Counted from the stretch's first letter, positions 33,646 to 43,974 are shown. The stretch: 64,000 bases of DNA from Spongiibacter marinus (GCF_016906995.1 NZ_JAFBBD010000002.1:333667-397666); one strand, 5' to 3'. Notes: generated from the letters alone by a model not told the origin. Made by a program: numbers and translations.

Positions 33646-36076
33646 GACAAGCTGCTTTCATTGCGGTGAGCCGTTGCCAGCGAAAGGCCGCTATAGCTTA
33701 ATTATCGATGGCCAAGAGCGATTGATGTGCTGCCCGGCCTGCGTCGCAGTGTCGGAATGCATATTGGGAGCGGGTCTGGACGACTACTACCGCATGCGGG
33801 ACCAGCAAGCTAACCGCCCTGCGGCCAGCGCTGAAGATTATCTGCAATACGATTCTCCCGCCGTATTCGAGCAGTTCTCCCACCCCGATGGCGAATGTTG
33901 GCAGAGCCAGCTCAGCGTCAGTGATATGCATTGTGCGGCCTGCGCCTGGTTGATCGAAAACCGCCTCGGTGCAATCGATGGTGTCAACGCAGTCCGTGTC
34001 AATTTGCAGCGCGGCATGGCAACAGTAGAGTGGTGTCCCGCCCAGGTTCAGCTCAGTGAGATTTTTGCGTCGGTTCATCAGCTCGGCTACGGCGTTCAAC
34101 CCTGGTCTGCTGAGGCCCATCTCCAGCAACTGCAAGAAGGACAGAAAAGCCTGTTAAGGCGCCTTGGTTTGGCTGGCGTGGCGATGATGCAGTTAATGAT
34201 GACTGCCATCGCACTTTACGCTGGCGACTTTCAGGGCATCGACACCGATATCCGTCAATTGCTGCGTTGGTTTAGTTTGGCGATTGCCACGCCAGTGATT
34301 TTGTATTCCGCACAACCGTTTTTTTCCGGCGCGTGGCGGGGTATCAAGGCAGGCCGAGCGGGCATGGATGTGCCGGTTTCCATCGCTATGCTCGCCGCCT
34401 ATGGTGCCAGCCTAAGGGCGACGGTAAGCGGGGAAGGTCACGTCTATTTCGATACGGTGAGCATGTTTTGCTTTTTCTTGCTGCTCAGCCGCTACCTGCA
34501 AAATGCGGTGCAGTTGCGCCGCGAATCCTCAATTCGACCATTACTTCCCCTCACCGCCAGGAAAGTTGCGCCCGACGGTGCAAACCAGTGGGTGGCGCTG
34601 TCGGCACTCCAGGATGGCGATGAGCTGCTGGTGCAGCCCGGTGAGCTGGTGCCCGTGGATGGTGTGGTCGTCAGCGGGCAGAGTAGTGTTGAGGATAGCG
34701 CCTTCACCGGCGAGTTTATGCCGCGCAGTAAAGTGCCCGGCGATACCGTACTGGCGGGTAGCCACAATATTGATGGCAGTTTGTGTCTTCGCCTTCAGGG
34801 CCACCCAGAGCAAAGTCGCTTGTCGCAAATTGATCAGTTGCTCGACAGTGCGCGCCTTGCTAAACCCCCGATAGCAGAGCTCGCCGACCGGATCAGTGGC
34901 TACTTCACCTTGTTTGTGTTGTTCTGCGCAGCGGCGGCCTATACCTATTGGTCTTTCAACCCTGGCCACAGCGCTTTTCTCACCGCGCTTGCGGTGCTTG
35001 TGGTGAGCTGCCCCTGTGCGTTGTCGCTGGCAACCCCCAGCAGTTATTCTGCGGCGGTCAGCGGCCTGCGTCGCCGCGGGGCCTTGGTTGCCAATGCGGC
35101 GGTGCTTGAGAATTTGGCAGGCATCAGCCATGTTATTTTTGATAAAACCGGCACGCTTACCGAGGGCCGTCCTCGCCTGTTGAAAGTGGAGCTTGCTGGC
35201 GAGTTAGACGAATGCCAGGCACTGAGTATTGCCGCCGCACTTGAAGCCCCATCCAGCCACCCGATTGCGCAGGCTTTTTCAGTCGATGCCCTCGGTGCAG
35301 CAGGCTATACACTGACAGCGCTGGCGCCCAGTCAGCTCGATTTGCAGGCCGGGCAGGGAATTAGCGCCGTTATTAATGGCGACAGCTATAAAATTGGCCG
35401 ACGTGAGTTTTGCGGCTTTGCCGAGCAAGGTGACAGCGATGAGTTGATGACTGTGTACCTTGCTAAAAACGGCAAACTTGCGGCGCGTTTTTTCCTTGAA
35501 GACACCCTGCGTGAAGGCGCTGCGCAGGCGCTGGCCTTTTTAAAGCAGCGCGGTGTGCGCAGTGTGTTGTTAAGCGGTGACAGCTCTGATCAAGTCGCCG
35601 TTCTCGCCAACGCTTTGGGCTTTGATGAGTATCAAGCGGGCTGCACGGCTGCCGATAAACTGGCCCGTATTAGCTCACTGCAGGCAATGGGCGGCACGGT
35701 GCTTATGGTCGGTGACGGCGTTAATGATGCGCCGGTTATTGCCGCCGCCGATGTCTCAGTCGCGATGGCGGGGGCGAGTGATCTGACGCGCTCCTGTGCA
35801 GATGTGGCACTATTGAGCGATCGCTTAAGCTTGATCGAGTTGTTGTTTACCAAATCCGCCAAGATGGGGCGTATTCTTCGGCAAAATATATTCTGGGCCT
35901 TGCTGTATAACGGCACGGCCTTGCCAGCAGCCGCAGCGGGCTTGGTGCCGCCGTGGTTAGCAGCAATCGGTATGTCGTTGAGCTCGCTGGTCGTGGTGTT
36001 AAATGCCCTGCGTTTGGATAGACAAGAACAACAGCGATCGCTGAATACTCAGCATGTGGAGTTGGCCAGTGTCTAG
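33638..36076 (+). CDS. ccoI: Copper-exporting P1B-type ATPase for cbb3 assembly
   Basis: 812 residues from GTG 33638. An N-terminal Cys-rich segment (CFHCGEPLP, CCPAC) typical of FixI/CcoI precedes a heavy-metal-associated domain with CAAC. The transmembrane metal site is SCPCALSLATP, the phosphorylation motif is FDKTGTLTEG, and the hinge motif is MVGDGVNDAPV. It exports copper to the periplasm for insertion into CuB of CcoN. It overlaps ccoH upstream and ccoS downstream by 8 bases each. Confidence 0.96.
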   Translation: MAETSCFHCGEPLPAKGRYSLIIDGQERLMCCPACVAVSECILGAGLDDYYRMRDQQANRPAASAEDYLQYDSPAVFEQFSHPDGECWQSQLSVSDMHCAACAWLIENRLGAIDGVNAVRVNLQRGMATVEWCPAQVQLSEIFASVHQLGYGVQPWSAEAHLQQLQEGQKSLLRRLGLAGVAMMQLMMTAIALYAGDFQGIDTDIRQLLRWFSLAIATPVILYSAQPFFSGAWRGIKAGRAGMDVPVSIAMLAAYGASLRATVSGEGHVYFDTVSMFCFFLLLSRYLQNAVQLRRESSIRPLLPLTARKVAPDGANQWVALSALQDGDELLVQPGELVPVDGVVVSGQSSVEDSAFTGEFMPRSKVPGDTVLAGSHNIDGSLCLRLQGHPEQSRLSQIDQLLDSARLAKPPIAELADRISGYFTLFVLFCAAAAYTYWSFNPGHSAFLTALAVLVVSCPCALSLATPSSYSAAVSGLRRRGALVANAAVLENLAGISHVIFDKTGTLTEGRPRLLKVELAGELDECQALSIAAALEAPSSHPIAQAFSVDALGAAGYTLTALAPSQLDLQAGQGISAVINGDSYKIGRREFCGFAEQGDSDELMTVYLAKNGKLAARFFLEDTLREGAAQALAFLKQRGVRSVLLSGDSSDQVAVLANALGFDEYQAGCTAADKLARISSLQAMGGTVLMVGDGVNDAPVIAAADVSVAMAGASDLTRSCADVALLSDRLSLIELLFTKSAKMGRILRQNIFWALLYNGTALPAAAAGLVPPWLAAIGMSLSSLVVVLNALRLDRQEQQRSLNTQHVELASV

Positions 36077-36242
36077 TTTATATATTCTACTTCCGGTCGC
36101 GTTGGTGTTTTTCGTCGCCATTTGCGCGCTCTTTTTTTGGGCGGTGAATCATCGTCAATTTGACGATCTTGACCGCGAGGCGCAGCGGATTCTCTACGAT
36201 GACGAACGCCGCAAGAAGCGCGCTGACAAAAACGATGATTGA
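36069..36242 (+). CDS. ccoS: cbb3-type oxidase assembly protein CcoS
   Basis: 57 residues from GTG 36069, inside the last codons of ccoI. One N-terminal transmembrane helix (SLYILLPVALVFFVAICALFF) is followed by the conserved FDDLDREAQRILYDDE tail. It is needed for cofactor insertion in characterised cbb3 systems. The stop overlaps the next start by 8 bases. Confidence 0.9.
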   Translation: MSSLYILLPVALVFFVAICALFFWAVNHRQFDDLDREAQRILYDDERRKKRADKNDD

Positions 36243-36960
36243 TCCCAGTAACATCAATTACACCGCGGCGTTTATGCTCGGCTTGATGGGCAGCCCGCAC
36301 TGTTTGGGAATGTGCGGTGCCATCAGCGCGCTTAGCGCGGCGTCCAGCGCGGGGCGATCGCCAATCTTAATGTTGGGCTTTCAATTTGGTCGAATCAGCA
36401 GCTACGCCCTTATTGGCGCGATCGGCGGCGGTATTGCCGCGTGGCTCGGCGCGGAGTTTATGGTCGTTGGCAAGGCGTTGCGATTATTGGCGAGCGTGCT
36501 ACTGATTATGGTCGCCGTCGCACTGGCAGGCTGGTGGCGGGGTGGTGGCCTTATTGAACGCGGCGGCGCGAAAATTTGGCGTCGTATCCAGCCGCTTACC
36601 GTGAAACTATTGCCGGCTGATCGTTTGCCCAAAGCGCTGGCGCTGGGTGTACTGTGGGGCTTTTTGCCCTGTGGGCTGATATACAGCAGCCTGGCGTGGG
36701 CCAGTACCAGTGGCAGCGCGTCGCAGGCGGCGGCACTGATGTTTTTCTTTGGCCTGGGCACGCTTCCGGCGATGTTGGCAGTCAGTGCCGCACAGCGCAG
36801 TGCGCTGGCATGGCTGCGCAACAGCTTCTTTCGAAATACCGTTGCGGTATTCATGATTCTGTGGGCGGTCTTTTCTGCGTCGACCCTGTTTGCTTCGCAC
36901 GGTGGTCACTCGGGAGCGACTGATGGTGCTGGTCAGTCAATGGAGCACCATCACCACTGA
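36235..36960 (+). CDS. SafE/TauE-like membrane protein of the cco cluster
   Basis: 241 residues from ATG 36235, inside ccoS. About six transmembrane helices include the family signature LGLMGSPHCLGMCGAISAL and a second half with LWGFLPCGLIYSS. This family (CcoH-like/SafE-like in cco clusters) is linked to copper supply or oxidase maturation. The C-terminus is a soluble His-rich tail (HGGHSG...MEHHHH) with at least six His in the last 25 residues, suggesting metal binding. It closes the cco operon and is convergent with the liu operon. Confidence 0.85.
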   Translation: MIDPSNINYTAAFMLGLMGSPHCLGMCGAISALSAASSAGRSPILMLGFQFGRISSYALIGAIGGGIAAWLGAEFMVVGKALRLLASVLLIMVAVALAGWWRGGGLIERGGAKIWRRIQPLTVKLLPADRLPKALALGVLWGFLPCGLIYSSLAWASTSGSASQAAALMFFFGLGTLPAMLAVSAAQRSALAWLRNSFFRNTVAVFMILWAVFSASTLFASHGGHSGATDGAGQSMEHHHH

Positions 36961-36974
36961 CAATTACTGATCAG

Positions 36975-37874
36975 CTACGCTGATTGGTCCGTCAGCGCTT
37001 GTGCGGTTCGGGATTGGTTGGGGCGGCCCAAGGTCGCCGAGATAGCGTTACCCGCATCGATAAGCGCAGACAGGTCAATGCCGTGGTGAATGCCGAGGCC
37101 GCTGAGCAGGTACACAACATCCTCACTTGCCACATTGCCCGACGCCCCTTTTGCGTAGGGGCAGCCCCCTAAGCCGGCAACCGAACTATCGATGGTCGCA
37201 ATGCCGCGCAGCATTGCCGCGTAAATGTTGACCAGCGCCTGACCATAGGTGTCGTGACAATGCACGGCGAGCTGCTCGGGTGATATTTCGGCAAGCAAGC
37301 CGTCGAGTAAACGGTTCATCGACGCGGGGGTGCCCACGCCAATGGTGTCGCCCAACGATATTTCGTAGCAGCCCATCGCCAGCATTTCCCGACTCACCTC
37401 GAGGACCTTCTGTGGTGAAACGCTGCCGTCATAAGGACAGCCGAGCACGCAGGATACATAGCCGCGCACGCGTATTTTGGCGTCGTTGGCGCTTTGCATT
37501 ACCGCTTCGAAGCGCTTGAGGCTGTCGGCAATACTGCAATTGATATTCTTTTGCGAGAAGCCCTCCGACGCGGCGGCAAATACCGCTACTTCTTTTACCC
37601 CAGCGGCGAGCGCGCGGTCGAGTCCCTGCAGGTTGGGCGTCAATGCGCTGTAACAGACCCCGTCGTCGGGAAGGGCGGCAAACACCGCTTCGCTGTTGGC
37701 CATTTGCGGCACCCACTTGGGGTTCACGAAGCTACCGGCTTCAATATGCTTGACGCCAGCGTTTGCAAGCCGCTGAATCAAAGCCACTTTGTTGGCAACG
37801 CTGATGGCGTGTTTTTCATTCTGTAAGCCGTCGCGGGGGCCGACTTCTACCAGCTTTACGCTATTGGGGAGCAT
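36975..37874 (-). CDS. liuE: Hydroxymethylglutaryl-CoA lyase
   Basis: 299 residues of the DRE-TIM metallolyase family. The N-terminal VEVGPRDGLQNEKH holds metal and catalytic residues. The flexible active-site loop GCPYAKGASGNVASED contains the catalytic Cys. It cleaves HMG-CoA to acetyl-CoA and acetoacetate, the last step of leucine degradation. Last gene of the liuRABCDE string, 2 bases after liuD. Confidence 0.95.
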   Translation of the reverse strand: MLPNSVKLVEVGPRDGLQNEKHAISVANKVALIQRLANAGVKHIEAGSFVNPKWVPQMANSEAVFAALPDDGVCYSALTPNLQGLDRALAAGVKEVAVFAAASEGFSQKNINCSIADSLKRFEAVMQSANDAKIRVRGYVSCVLGCPYDGSVSPQKVLEVSREMLAMGCYEISLGDTIGVGTPASMNRLLDGLLAEISPEQLAVHCHDTYGQALVNIYAAMLRGIATIDSSVAGLGGCPYAKGASGNVASEDVVYLLSGLGIHHGIDLSALIDAGNAISATLGRPNQSRTAQALTDQSA

Positions 37875-37876
37875 GG

Positions 37877-39847
37877 CTAGGCCTCCTCGAAACTGAGTAA
37901 GCTGGCGCCGCCTTCAACCAGGTCACCTTCGCCGAAGTGGAAGCTAGCAACGTGGCCGGCTGATGGCGCGGTCACGCTGTGCTCCATTTTCATGGCTTCC
38001 ATAATCATCAGTACATCGCCCTGTTGGACTGACTGCATGGGCTCTACCAACAGACTGACGATGCGCCCATTCATCGGCGCTAGCAGCCCGCCATGTTGCT
38101 CGTCGCTGGCACTTTGATAGCGATGGGGCTCACAGCGCAATGCCTGGCCACGTTCGGTGAACAACAGACAATCGTCTTTGGTGCTGCGGCGCAGCTGTTT
38201 TCTACAACCATTGATTTCCACCGTCACACTGCTGCCATCGAGGTTACCGTTCACGTGGAAGCGCTGGCCATCTATGGTTAAGGCCCAGCCAGCACTGAGG
38301 TGGCTGACGCCAACATTGACTCGCTGCCCGTCGATCGTTAACGCGAGTTCACGTGAGCGGGATAGGTTCAAGCGCCAACTGTCCTGTTTCCAGGGTGAGT
38401 CGCTACTGCACTGAGTGCTTTCGCAAAGCAGGTAGTGGAGAGCGGCTAGGGCGTGTAGCTGGGGCTGTTGCTCCGCTTGACGCTGTTGCTCGTCGCGGCG
38501 CATATCGTCGTAGTGTTTGTCGATGAAGCCGGTGTCAAAGTCCGCGGCTTCAAAGGCAGTGTGGCTGGCCAGTTGATACAGGAAGTCTCTGTTCGTGGTC
38601 AGGCCATCAATATGACATTCACACAGTGCCCGTTGTAAGCGTTTGAGCGCACGCTCGCGGTCTTCATCCCACACGACCAATTTGGCTATCATGGGGTCGT
38701 AGTACATGCTGATGGTATCACCAGCGATGACCCCTGAGTCGACGCGAGTATGGGGGTTTTCAGTGGGAAAGTGCAGGGTGTTCAAGCGTCCCGTCTGCGG
38801 CAAGAACTGTTGCTCGGGGTCTTCGGCGTAGAGCCTGGCTTCAAAGGCGTGTCCGCGAATTTGCAGCTCCTGTTGTTGGCAGGGCAGTGGCTCGCCGCTG
38901 GCGACCAGAAGCTGCCACTCCACCAAGTCCTGGCCGCTGATCATTTCAGTGACGGGGTGTTCTACCTGCAGGCGGGTATTCATTTCCATAAAATAGAAAC
39001 CGTTGTCGCTGTTAAGCAGAAACTCCACCGTACCTGCGCCGCGGTAGCCAATCGCTTTTGCGGCCTGCACGGCGGCGTCGCCCATCGCCTCACGCAGTGA
39101 CGCGCTCATGCCCGGGGCCGGCGCCTCTTCAATGACTTTCTGGTGGCGGCGTTGCAGCGAGCAGTCGCGTTCAAACACATGAACGGCATTGCCGTGGCCG
39201 TCACAAAATACCTGAATTTCCACGTGGCGAGGGCCGGTGAGGTATTTTTCCACCAGCATTTTGTCATCGCCAAATGCATTGATGGCCTCGCGGCGGGTGG
39301 CCGCCAAAGCGCTGTCAAAGTCCTCGGCTTGCCAGATAATGCGCATGCCTTTACCGCCGCCACCGGCGCTGGCCTTGAGTAACACCGGGTAGCCAATATC
39401 GGCCGCCGCCTGTTTTAGCAGTGCGTCGTCCTGGTCGTCCCCGTGGTAGCCTGGCAGCAGCGGCACGGCGGCCTCGCTCATAATCGCCTTCGCTGCCGAC
39501 TTGGAACCCATGGCCTCAATCGCGCTGACAGGCGGCCCAATAAAGACGATGCCAGCGGCATCACATGCTCGACAGAAGTCAGCGTTTTCCGACAGAAAAC
39601 CGTAGCCGGGGTGGACGGCTTCGGCGCCGCTGCGCTGTGCGACGTCGAGAATTTTGTCAGCGCAGAGGTAAGACTCAGTCGCGGCTGAAGGGCCGATATA
39701 GTAGGCCTCATCGGCCTGGGCAACGTGCTGGGCGTTGCGGTCGGCATCGCTGTATACGGCAACGGTTGCTACGCCCAGGCGTTTGGCTGTAGCGATGACC
39801 CGACAAGCGATTTCGCCGCGGTTGGCGATCAGGATTTTATTGAACAT
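37877..39847 (-). CDS. liuD: Methylcrotonyl-CoA carboxylase, biotin-containing subunit
   Basis: 656 residues: a biotin carboxylase ATP-grasp half (KILIANRGEIACRVI at the start, KASAGGGGKGMR, MNTRLQVEHPVTE) and a C-terminal biotin carrier domain with the biotinylated Lys in MEAMKMEH. With liuB it carboxylates 3-methylcrotonyl-CoA. One-base gap to the liuC stop, so co-transcribed. Confidence 0.96.
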   Translation of the reverse strand: MFNKILIANRGEIACRVIATAKRLGVATVAVYSDADRNAQHVAQADEAYYIGPSAATESYLCADKILDVAQRSGAEAVHPGYGFLSENADFCRACDAAGIVFIGPPVSAIEAMGSKSAAKAIMSEAAVPLLPGYHGDDQDDALLKQAAADIGYPVLLKASAGGGGKGMRIIWQAEDFDSALAATRREAINAFGDDKMLVEKYLTGPRHVEIQVFCDGHGNAVHVFERDCSLQRRHQKVIEEAPAPGMSASLREAMGDAAVQAAKAIGYRGAGTVEFLLNSDNGFYFMEMNTRLQVEHPVTEMISGQDLVEWQLLVASGEPLPCQQQELQIRGHAFEARLYAEDPEQQFLPQTGRLNTLHFPTENPHTRVDSGVIAGDTISMYYDPMIAKLVVWDEDRERALKRLQRALCECHIDGLTTNRDFLYQLASHTAFEAADFDTGFIDKHYDDMRRDEQQRQAEQQPQLHALAALHYLLCESTQCSSDSPWKQDSWRLNLSRSRELALTIDGQRVNVGVSHLSAGWALTIDGQRFHVNGNLDGSSVTVEINGCRKQLRRSTKDDCLLFTERGQALRCEPHRYQSASDEQHGGLLAPMNGRIVSLLVEPMQSVQQGDVLMIMEAMKMEHSVTAPSAGHVASFHFGEGDLVEGGASLLSFEEA

Positions 39848-39848
39848 T

Positions 39849-40643
39849 TTACTCTCCGCTATGCCAAGCAGCTTGGCGTTTTTCCAGGAAGGCGGTCAGG
39901 CCTTCTTGCCCCTCGGGGGAGACGCGAATATCGGCGATGCGCTGACAGCTATCTTCGATCAGCGCGCTATTGGTTTCGCAATTTTGATAGTCCAACACTA
40001 GCTGTTTCGCCGCCCGCATGGCGGAGGGGCCATTGGCGAGCAGCTGTGCAACCAGTTGCTCCAGGCGGGCGTCGAGCTGGTCGTCATCGACACACTCACT
40101 CAGCAGCCCTAGTTCGGTGGCGGTGTTGGCGTCGAATCGCTCGGCGCTAAGAAAATAGCGGCGCGCGGCGCGCCCACCGATAGCGTTGATCACGTAGGGG
40201 CTGATGGTCGCGGGGATCAGGCCAATCTTTACTTCGCTCAGGCAGAAGCTTGCTCGCGTATTTCCAATCGCCATATCGCAGCAGCTGACCAGGCCGACAC
40301 CGCCGCCAAAGGCCGCGCCGTTTACCCGGGCGATGGTCGGATGGGGGAAGCCGTTCAGCGCATCTAGCAGGGCCGCTAATGCGCGGGCGTCGCGCAGATT
40401 TTCCTCTACGCTGTAGTTGGCCATGCGCCGCATCCAGTTGGCATCGGCACCGGCAGAAAAGCTCTTCCCGTTGGCGGCTAATATCAACAAGCGCACCGCG
40501 GGGTTGGCCGCCAGCGTCGTCAGTGCGGCATGTATCTCTGCGATAAGGCTATCGTCAAAGGCGTTGTGAAGTGCTGGCCGGTTAAGCGTAAGAGTCGCGA
40601 CGCCGCGTTGGTCGACGTCGCAGATAAGGGTCGCATCTGTCAT
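39849..40643 (-). CDS. liuC: Enoyl-CoA hydratase family, methylglutaconyl-CoA hydratase
   Basis: 264 residues; ATG 40643 has AGGAG 8 bases upstream, while an earlier GTG overlaps that site. Crotonase fold: the oxyanion-hole strand SFSAGADANWM and helix GAAFGGGVGLVSCCD. By position between liuB and liuD it hydrates 3-methylglutaconyl-CoA to HMG-CoA. Confidence 0.92.
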   Translation of the reverse strand: MTDATLICDVDQRGVATLTLNRPALHNAFDDSLIAEIHAALTTLAANPAVRLLILAANGKSFSAGADANWMRRMANYSVEENLRDARALAALLDALNGFPHPTIARVNGAAFGGGVGLVSCCDMAIGNTRASFCLSEVKIGLIPATISPYVINAIGGRAARRYFLSAERFDANTATELGLLSECVDDDQLDARLEQLVAQLLANGPSAMRAAKQLVLDYQNCETNSALIEDSCQRIADIRVSPEGQEGLTAFLEKRQAAWHSGE

Positions 40644-40654
40644 GGGCTGCACTC

Positions 40655-42262
40655 CTACATCCGGAAGACGCCGAAGCGGCTGTCGTCGATGGTTTTATTC
40701 AAGCTGGCAGACAAACTCATGCCCAGCACACGGCGGGTATCCGCAGGGTCGATAACGCCGTCATCCCACAATCGTGCCGAGGCATAGAAGGGATGGCTCT
40801 GCTCGGCAAATTTATCCAGGATCGGCTGTTTGAAGGCCTGCTCCTGTTCATCGCTCCAGCTCTCGCCCTGGCGTTGGTATTGCGCGCGTTTAATGTCGGC
40901 CAGTACACCGGCCGCTTGTTCGCCGCCCATCACGCCGATTCGCGCGTTGGGCCACATATACATAAAGCGCGGCTCATACGCGCGGCCACACATACCGTAA
41001 TTGCCCGCTCCGTAGGAGCCGCCGATAACGACGGTGAATTTTGGAACCTGGGCGCAGGCGACTGCCATCACCATTTTGGCGCCGTGACGAGCAATGCCGC
41101 CGGCTTCGTACTGCTTTCCTACCATAAAGCCGGTGATGTTCTGCAGGAAGATCAGCGGGATCTTGCGCTGTGCACACAGCTCGATAAAGTGGGCGCCTTT
41201 TTGTGCAGATTCACTGAACAGAATGCCATTGTTCGCGACGATGCCCACCGGGTAGCCGTATAGCCGCGCGAAGCCACAGACCAAACTGCTGCCAAACAGC
41301 GCCTTAAATTCGTCGAAGTCGGAACCGTCAACAATACGCGCGATTACTTCGCGCACATCGAAGGGCTTGCGGCTATCGTTGGGAATAACGCCGTAGAGTT
41401 CATCGGCGGCGTAGAGCGGTGCTTTGGTTTCGCATTGCTCTAGCTGTTGCGGTTTTTGGCGATTCAGCTTTGAGACGGCCTGTCGGGCCAGCTGCAGAGC
41501 ATGCTCATCGTTTTCCGCGTAGTGATCAGCAACGCCCGACTCACGGCAATGCACGTCGGCGCCGCCAAGCTCTTCGGCCGTGACCACTTCCCCCGTTGCT
41601 GCCTTTACCAGCGGGGGGCCAGCCAGAAAGATGGTGCCCTGCTGCTTAACAATAATGGTTTCGTCAGCCATGGCAGGCACATAGGCGCCACCGGCAGTAC
41701 AGGAGCCCATCACCACGGCGATTTGAGGAATATTCTTCGCCGACATATTCGCCTGGTTATAGAAAATACGGCCGAAGTGTTCGCGGTCTGGAAAAACCTC
41801 ATCCTGGCGGGGCAGGTTGGCACCGCCGGAGTCCACCAGATAGATGCAGGGTAAGTGGTTTTGTTCGGCGATCGTCTGCGCGCGCAGGTGCTTTTTGACA
41901 GACAGGGGGTAATAGGAGCCGCCTTTAACCGTGGCATCATTGGCGACAATCATACATTCGATGCCGCAAACCTGCCCGATACCGGCGATGACGCCCGCCG
42001 CAGGTACGGACTCGCCGTAGACTCCTTCAGCCGCCAGCTGAGCGATTTCCAAAAAGGCGGCGCCGGGGTCCAGCAGGGCGTCGATACGCTCGCGGGCCAG
42101 CATTTTTCCGCGTTGGTGATGGCGCTCACGCGCTTTTTCACCACCGCCCTGGGCAATTTCTTCCGACTTGTTGCGCAGTGCCTCGACCTCTTTGGCCAGG
42201 GCCTGGTAGTTTTCCTGAAACTCAGCGCTGTGTTTGTCGACACGGGTGTTAAGCACGGTCAT
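40655..42262 (-). CDS. liuB: Methylcrotonyl-CoA carboxylase, carboxyltransferase subunit
   Basis: 535 residues of the carboxyltransferase family: GGARQ-like N-terminal acyl-CoA site region around [30 protein letters not shown], and the C-terminal half [20 protein letters not shown]. The two halves bind acyl-CoA and carboxybiotin, working with LiuD. Confidence 0.95.
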   Translation of the reverse strand: MTVLNTRVDKHSAEFQENYQALAKEVEALRNKSEEIAQGGGEKARERHHQRGKMLARERIDALLDPGAAFLEIAQLAAEGVYGESVPAAGVIAGIGQVCGIECMIVANDATVKGGSYYPLSVKKHLRAQTIAEQNHLPCIYLVDSGGANLPRQDEVFPDREHFGRIFYNQANMSAKNIPQIAVVMGSCTAGGAYVPAMADETIIVKQQGTIFLAGPPLVKAATGEVVTAEELGGADVHCRESGVADHYAENDEHALQLARQAVSKLNRQKPQQLEQCETKAPLYAADELYGVIPNDSRKPFDVREVIARIVDGSDFDEFKALFGSSLVCGFARLYGYPVGIVANNGILFSESAQKGAHFIELCAQRKIPLIFLQNITGFMVGKQYEAGGIARHGAKMVMAVACAQVPKFTVVIGGSYGAGNYGMCGRAYEPRFMYMWPNARIGVMGGEQAAGVLADIKRAQYQRQGESWSDEQEQAFKQPILDKFAEQSHPFYASARLWDDGVIDPADTRRVLGMSLSASLNKTIDDSRFGVFRM

Positions 42263-42279
42263 AGCAGGTCTCCAATCAC

Positions 42280-43449
42280 TTAGCGGGTTTCGTTAAACAG
42301 TTCTCGACCGATCAGCATACGGCGAACCTCAGAGGTGCCTGCGCCAATCTCGTAAAGCTTGGCATCGCGAAGTAGGCGGCCTGTCGGGTAGTCGTTGATG
42401 TAGCCGTTGCCGCCGAGAGTTTGAATGGCTTGCAGAGCCATTTGTGTGGCCTTTTCAGCGGTATACAGAATGACGGCGGCGGCGTCTTTGCGGGTTTCTT
42501 CTCCGCGATCACAGCTTTTTGCGACAGTGTACAAATAGGCCCGGCTGGCATTGAGATCGCAGTACATGTCGGCGACCTTGCCCTGCATTAACTGAAACTC
42601 GCCAATGCTCTGGCCGAATTGGGTGCGCTCGTGTAAGTAGGGCACCACGACGTCCATGCAAGCCAGCATAATCCCCGTGGGCCCGCCAGACAGCACCGTG
42701 CGCTCGAAGTCCAGGCCGCTCATCAAAATGCGCGCGCCGTCGCCCTCATTGCCCATGAGGTTTTCTGCAGGGACCTCACAGTCCTGGAATACCAGCTCGC
42801 AGGTATTTGAGCCGCGCATACCCAGCTTGTCGAGTTTGGGGGAGCGGGAGAAGCCCGGGAAATCGCGCTCGACAATAAAGGCACTGATTCCCTTGGAGCC
42901 GCCCTGTGGGTCAGTTTTGGCATAGATCACATAGGTGTGAGCGTCGGGGCCGTTGGTGATCCACATTTTGTTGCCGTTGAGGATATAGCGGTCACCTTTT
43001 TTCTCTGCCCGCAGTTTCATGCTCACCACATCGGAGCCGGCGTTGGGTTCTGACATCGCCAGCGCGCCGATATGCTCGCCGCTGCATAGCTTGGGCAGAT
43101 ACTTCTCGCGCTGAGCCGCGTTGCCGTTTTTAAAGATCTGGTTTACGCACAAATTGGAATGCGCGCCGTAGGACAAGCCCACAGAGGCCGAGGCGCGGCT
43201 GATCTCTTCCATCGCCACAACGTGCGCCAGGTAGCCCATATCGCTGCCGCCGTATTCTTCGCTGACGGTGATACCCAGCAGGCCCAGGTCGCCGAATTTA
43301 CGCCACAGGTCCAAGGGGAACTGGTTGTCCTTGTCTATGCTCTCTGCCCGCGGGGCAATTTCGGCCTGTGCAAAGCGATAAACCGTTTCTCGGAGCATAT
43401 CGATGTCTTCGCCGAGGTCGAAGTTAAGGCTGGGGTAGGCGGTGCTCAT
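42280..43449 (-). CDS. liuA: Isovaleryl-CoA dehydrogenase
   Basis: 389 residues, FAD acyl-CoA dehydrogenase. Landmarks are [18 protein letters not shown], the substrate-pocket segment [15 protein letters not shown] typical for isovaleryl-CoA dehydrogenases, [14 protein letters not shown], and the C-terminal [27 protein letters not shown]. It oxidises isovaleryl-CoA to 3-methylcrotonyl-CoA and passes electrons to ETF. First enzyme gene after the regulator, 1 base apart. Confidence 0.95.
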   Translation of the reverse strand: MSTAYPSLNFDLGEDIDMLRETVYRFAQAEIAPRAESIDKDNQFPLDLWRKFGDLGLLGITVSEEYGGSDMGYLAHVVAMEEISRASASVGLSYGAHSNLCVNQIFKNGNAAQREKYLPKLCSGEHIGALAMSEPNAGSDVVSMKLRAEKKGDRYILNGNKMWITNGPDAHTYVIYAKTDPQGGSKGISAFIVERDFPGFSRSPKLDKLGMRGSNTCELVFQDCEVPAENLMGNEGDGARILMSGLDFERTVLSGGPTGIMLACMDVVVPYLHERTQFGQSIGEFQLMQGKVADMYCDLNASRAYLYTVAKSCDRGEETRKDAAAVILYTAEKATQMALQAIQTLGGNGYINDYPTGRLLRDAKLYEIGAGTSEVRRMLIGRELFNETR

Positions 43450-43450
43450 A

Positions 43451-43858
43451 TCAGGGCTCCTTAGCAGTGATGCTCTGGTCAGGCGAGGCGTTGTCTAAAG
43501 CGTCAAGGCATCGCGTCTCTGCGGCATCAAGTTCTTGTAATAGGGTTTGAATATCGTTGAGTTGTTGCTCTAGCTGCTGGCGCTTTTCGCGAATTTTGTC
43601 GATCAGTCTTTGCAACTGCGGGCTGTTGTCGCGCTGGGGGGCGTACATTTCAATAATGTCGCGGCTCTCCTCCAGTGACAGGCCTAGCCGTTTACCGCGC
43701 AGAATCAGTTTCAGCTTGGTGCGGTCAGCGCTGCTATACACTCGCGTTTGGCCCCTGCGTATGGGGCGCAGGAGCCCCTTCTCTTCGTAGAAGCGAATAC
43801 TGCGGGTGGTAATGTCAAACTCCGAGGCGAGGTCGGAGATGCTGTACTGTTGCGTCAT
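43451..43858 (-). CDS. liuR: MerR-family regulator LiuR
   Basis: 135 residues: a MerR winged HTH ([26 protein letters not shown]), then a coiled-coil dimer helix rich in Gln/Leu. LiuR proteins of proteobacteria repress branched-chain amino acid degradation genes. A matching operator lies 43 bases upstream of its own start, overlapping the promoter, so the operon is probably autoregulated. Confidence 0.92.
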   Translation of the reverse strand: MTQQYSISDLASEFDITTRSIRFYEEKGLLRPIRRGQTRVYSSADRTKLKLILRGKRLGLSLEESRDIIEMYAPQRDNSPQLQRLIDKIREKRQQLEQQLNDIQTLLQELDAAETRCLDALDNASPDQSITAKEP

Positions 43859-43889
43859 TTTGAAATGGGTTCAGGCGGTTGTGTTGCAT

Positions 43890-43919
43890 GTTATAGATTA
43901 CGTTTACGTTAACGTCAAC
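43890..43919 (-). promoter_or_regulatory. liu operon promoter with LiuR operator
   Basis: On the minus strand TTGACG (43913-43918) and TATAAC (43890-43895) are separated by 17 bases, a good sigma-70 promoter. GTTTACGTTAACGTCAAC (43902-43919, plus-strand reading) is a near-perfect palindrome with an ACGTTAACGT core, like published LiuR sites. It covers the -35 and spacer, as expected for repression. Confidence 0.8.
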
Positions 43920-43974
43920 TTTTTGTGTCACTTTTTCGCTGTGCTGTAACGAACTGAGCAAAGGGGGGGAGGGA

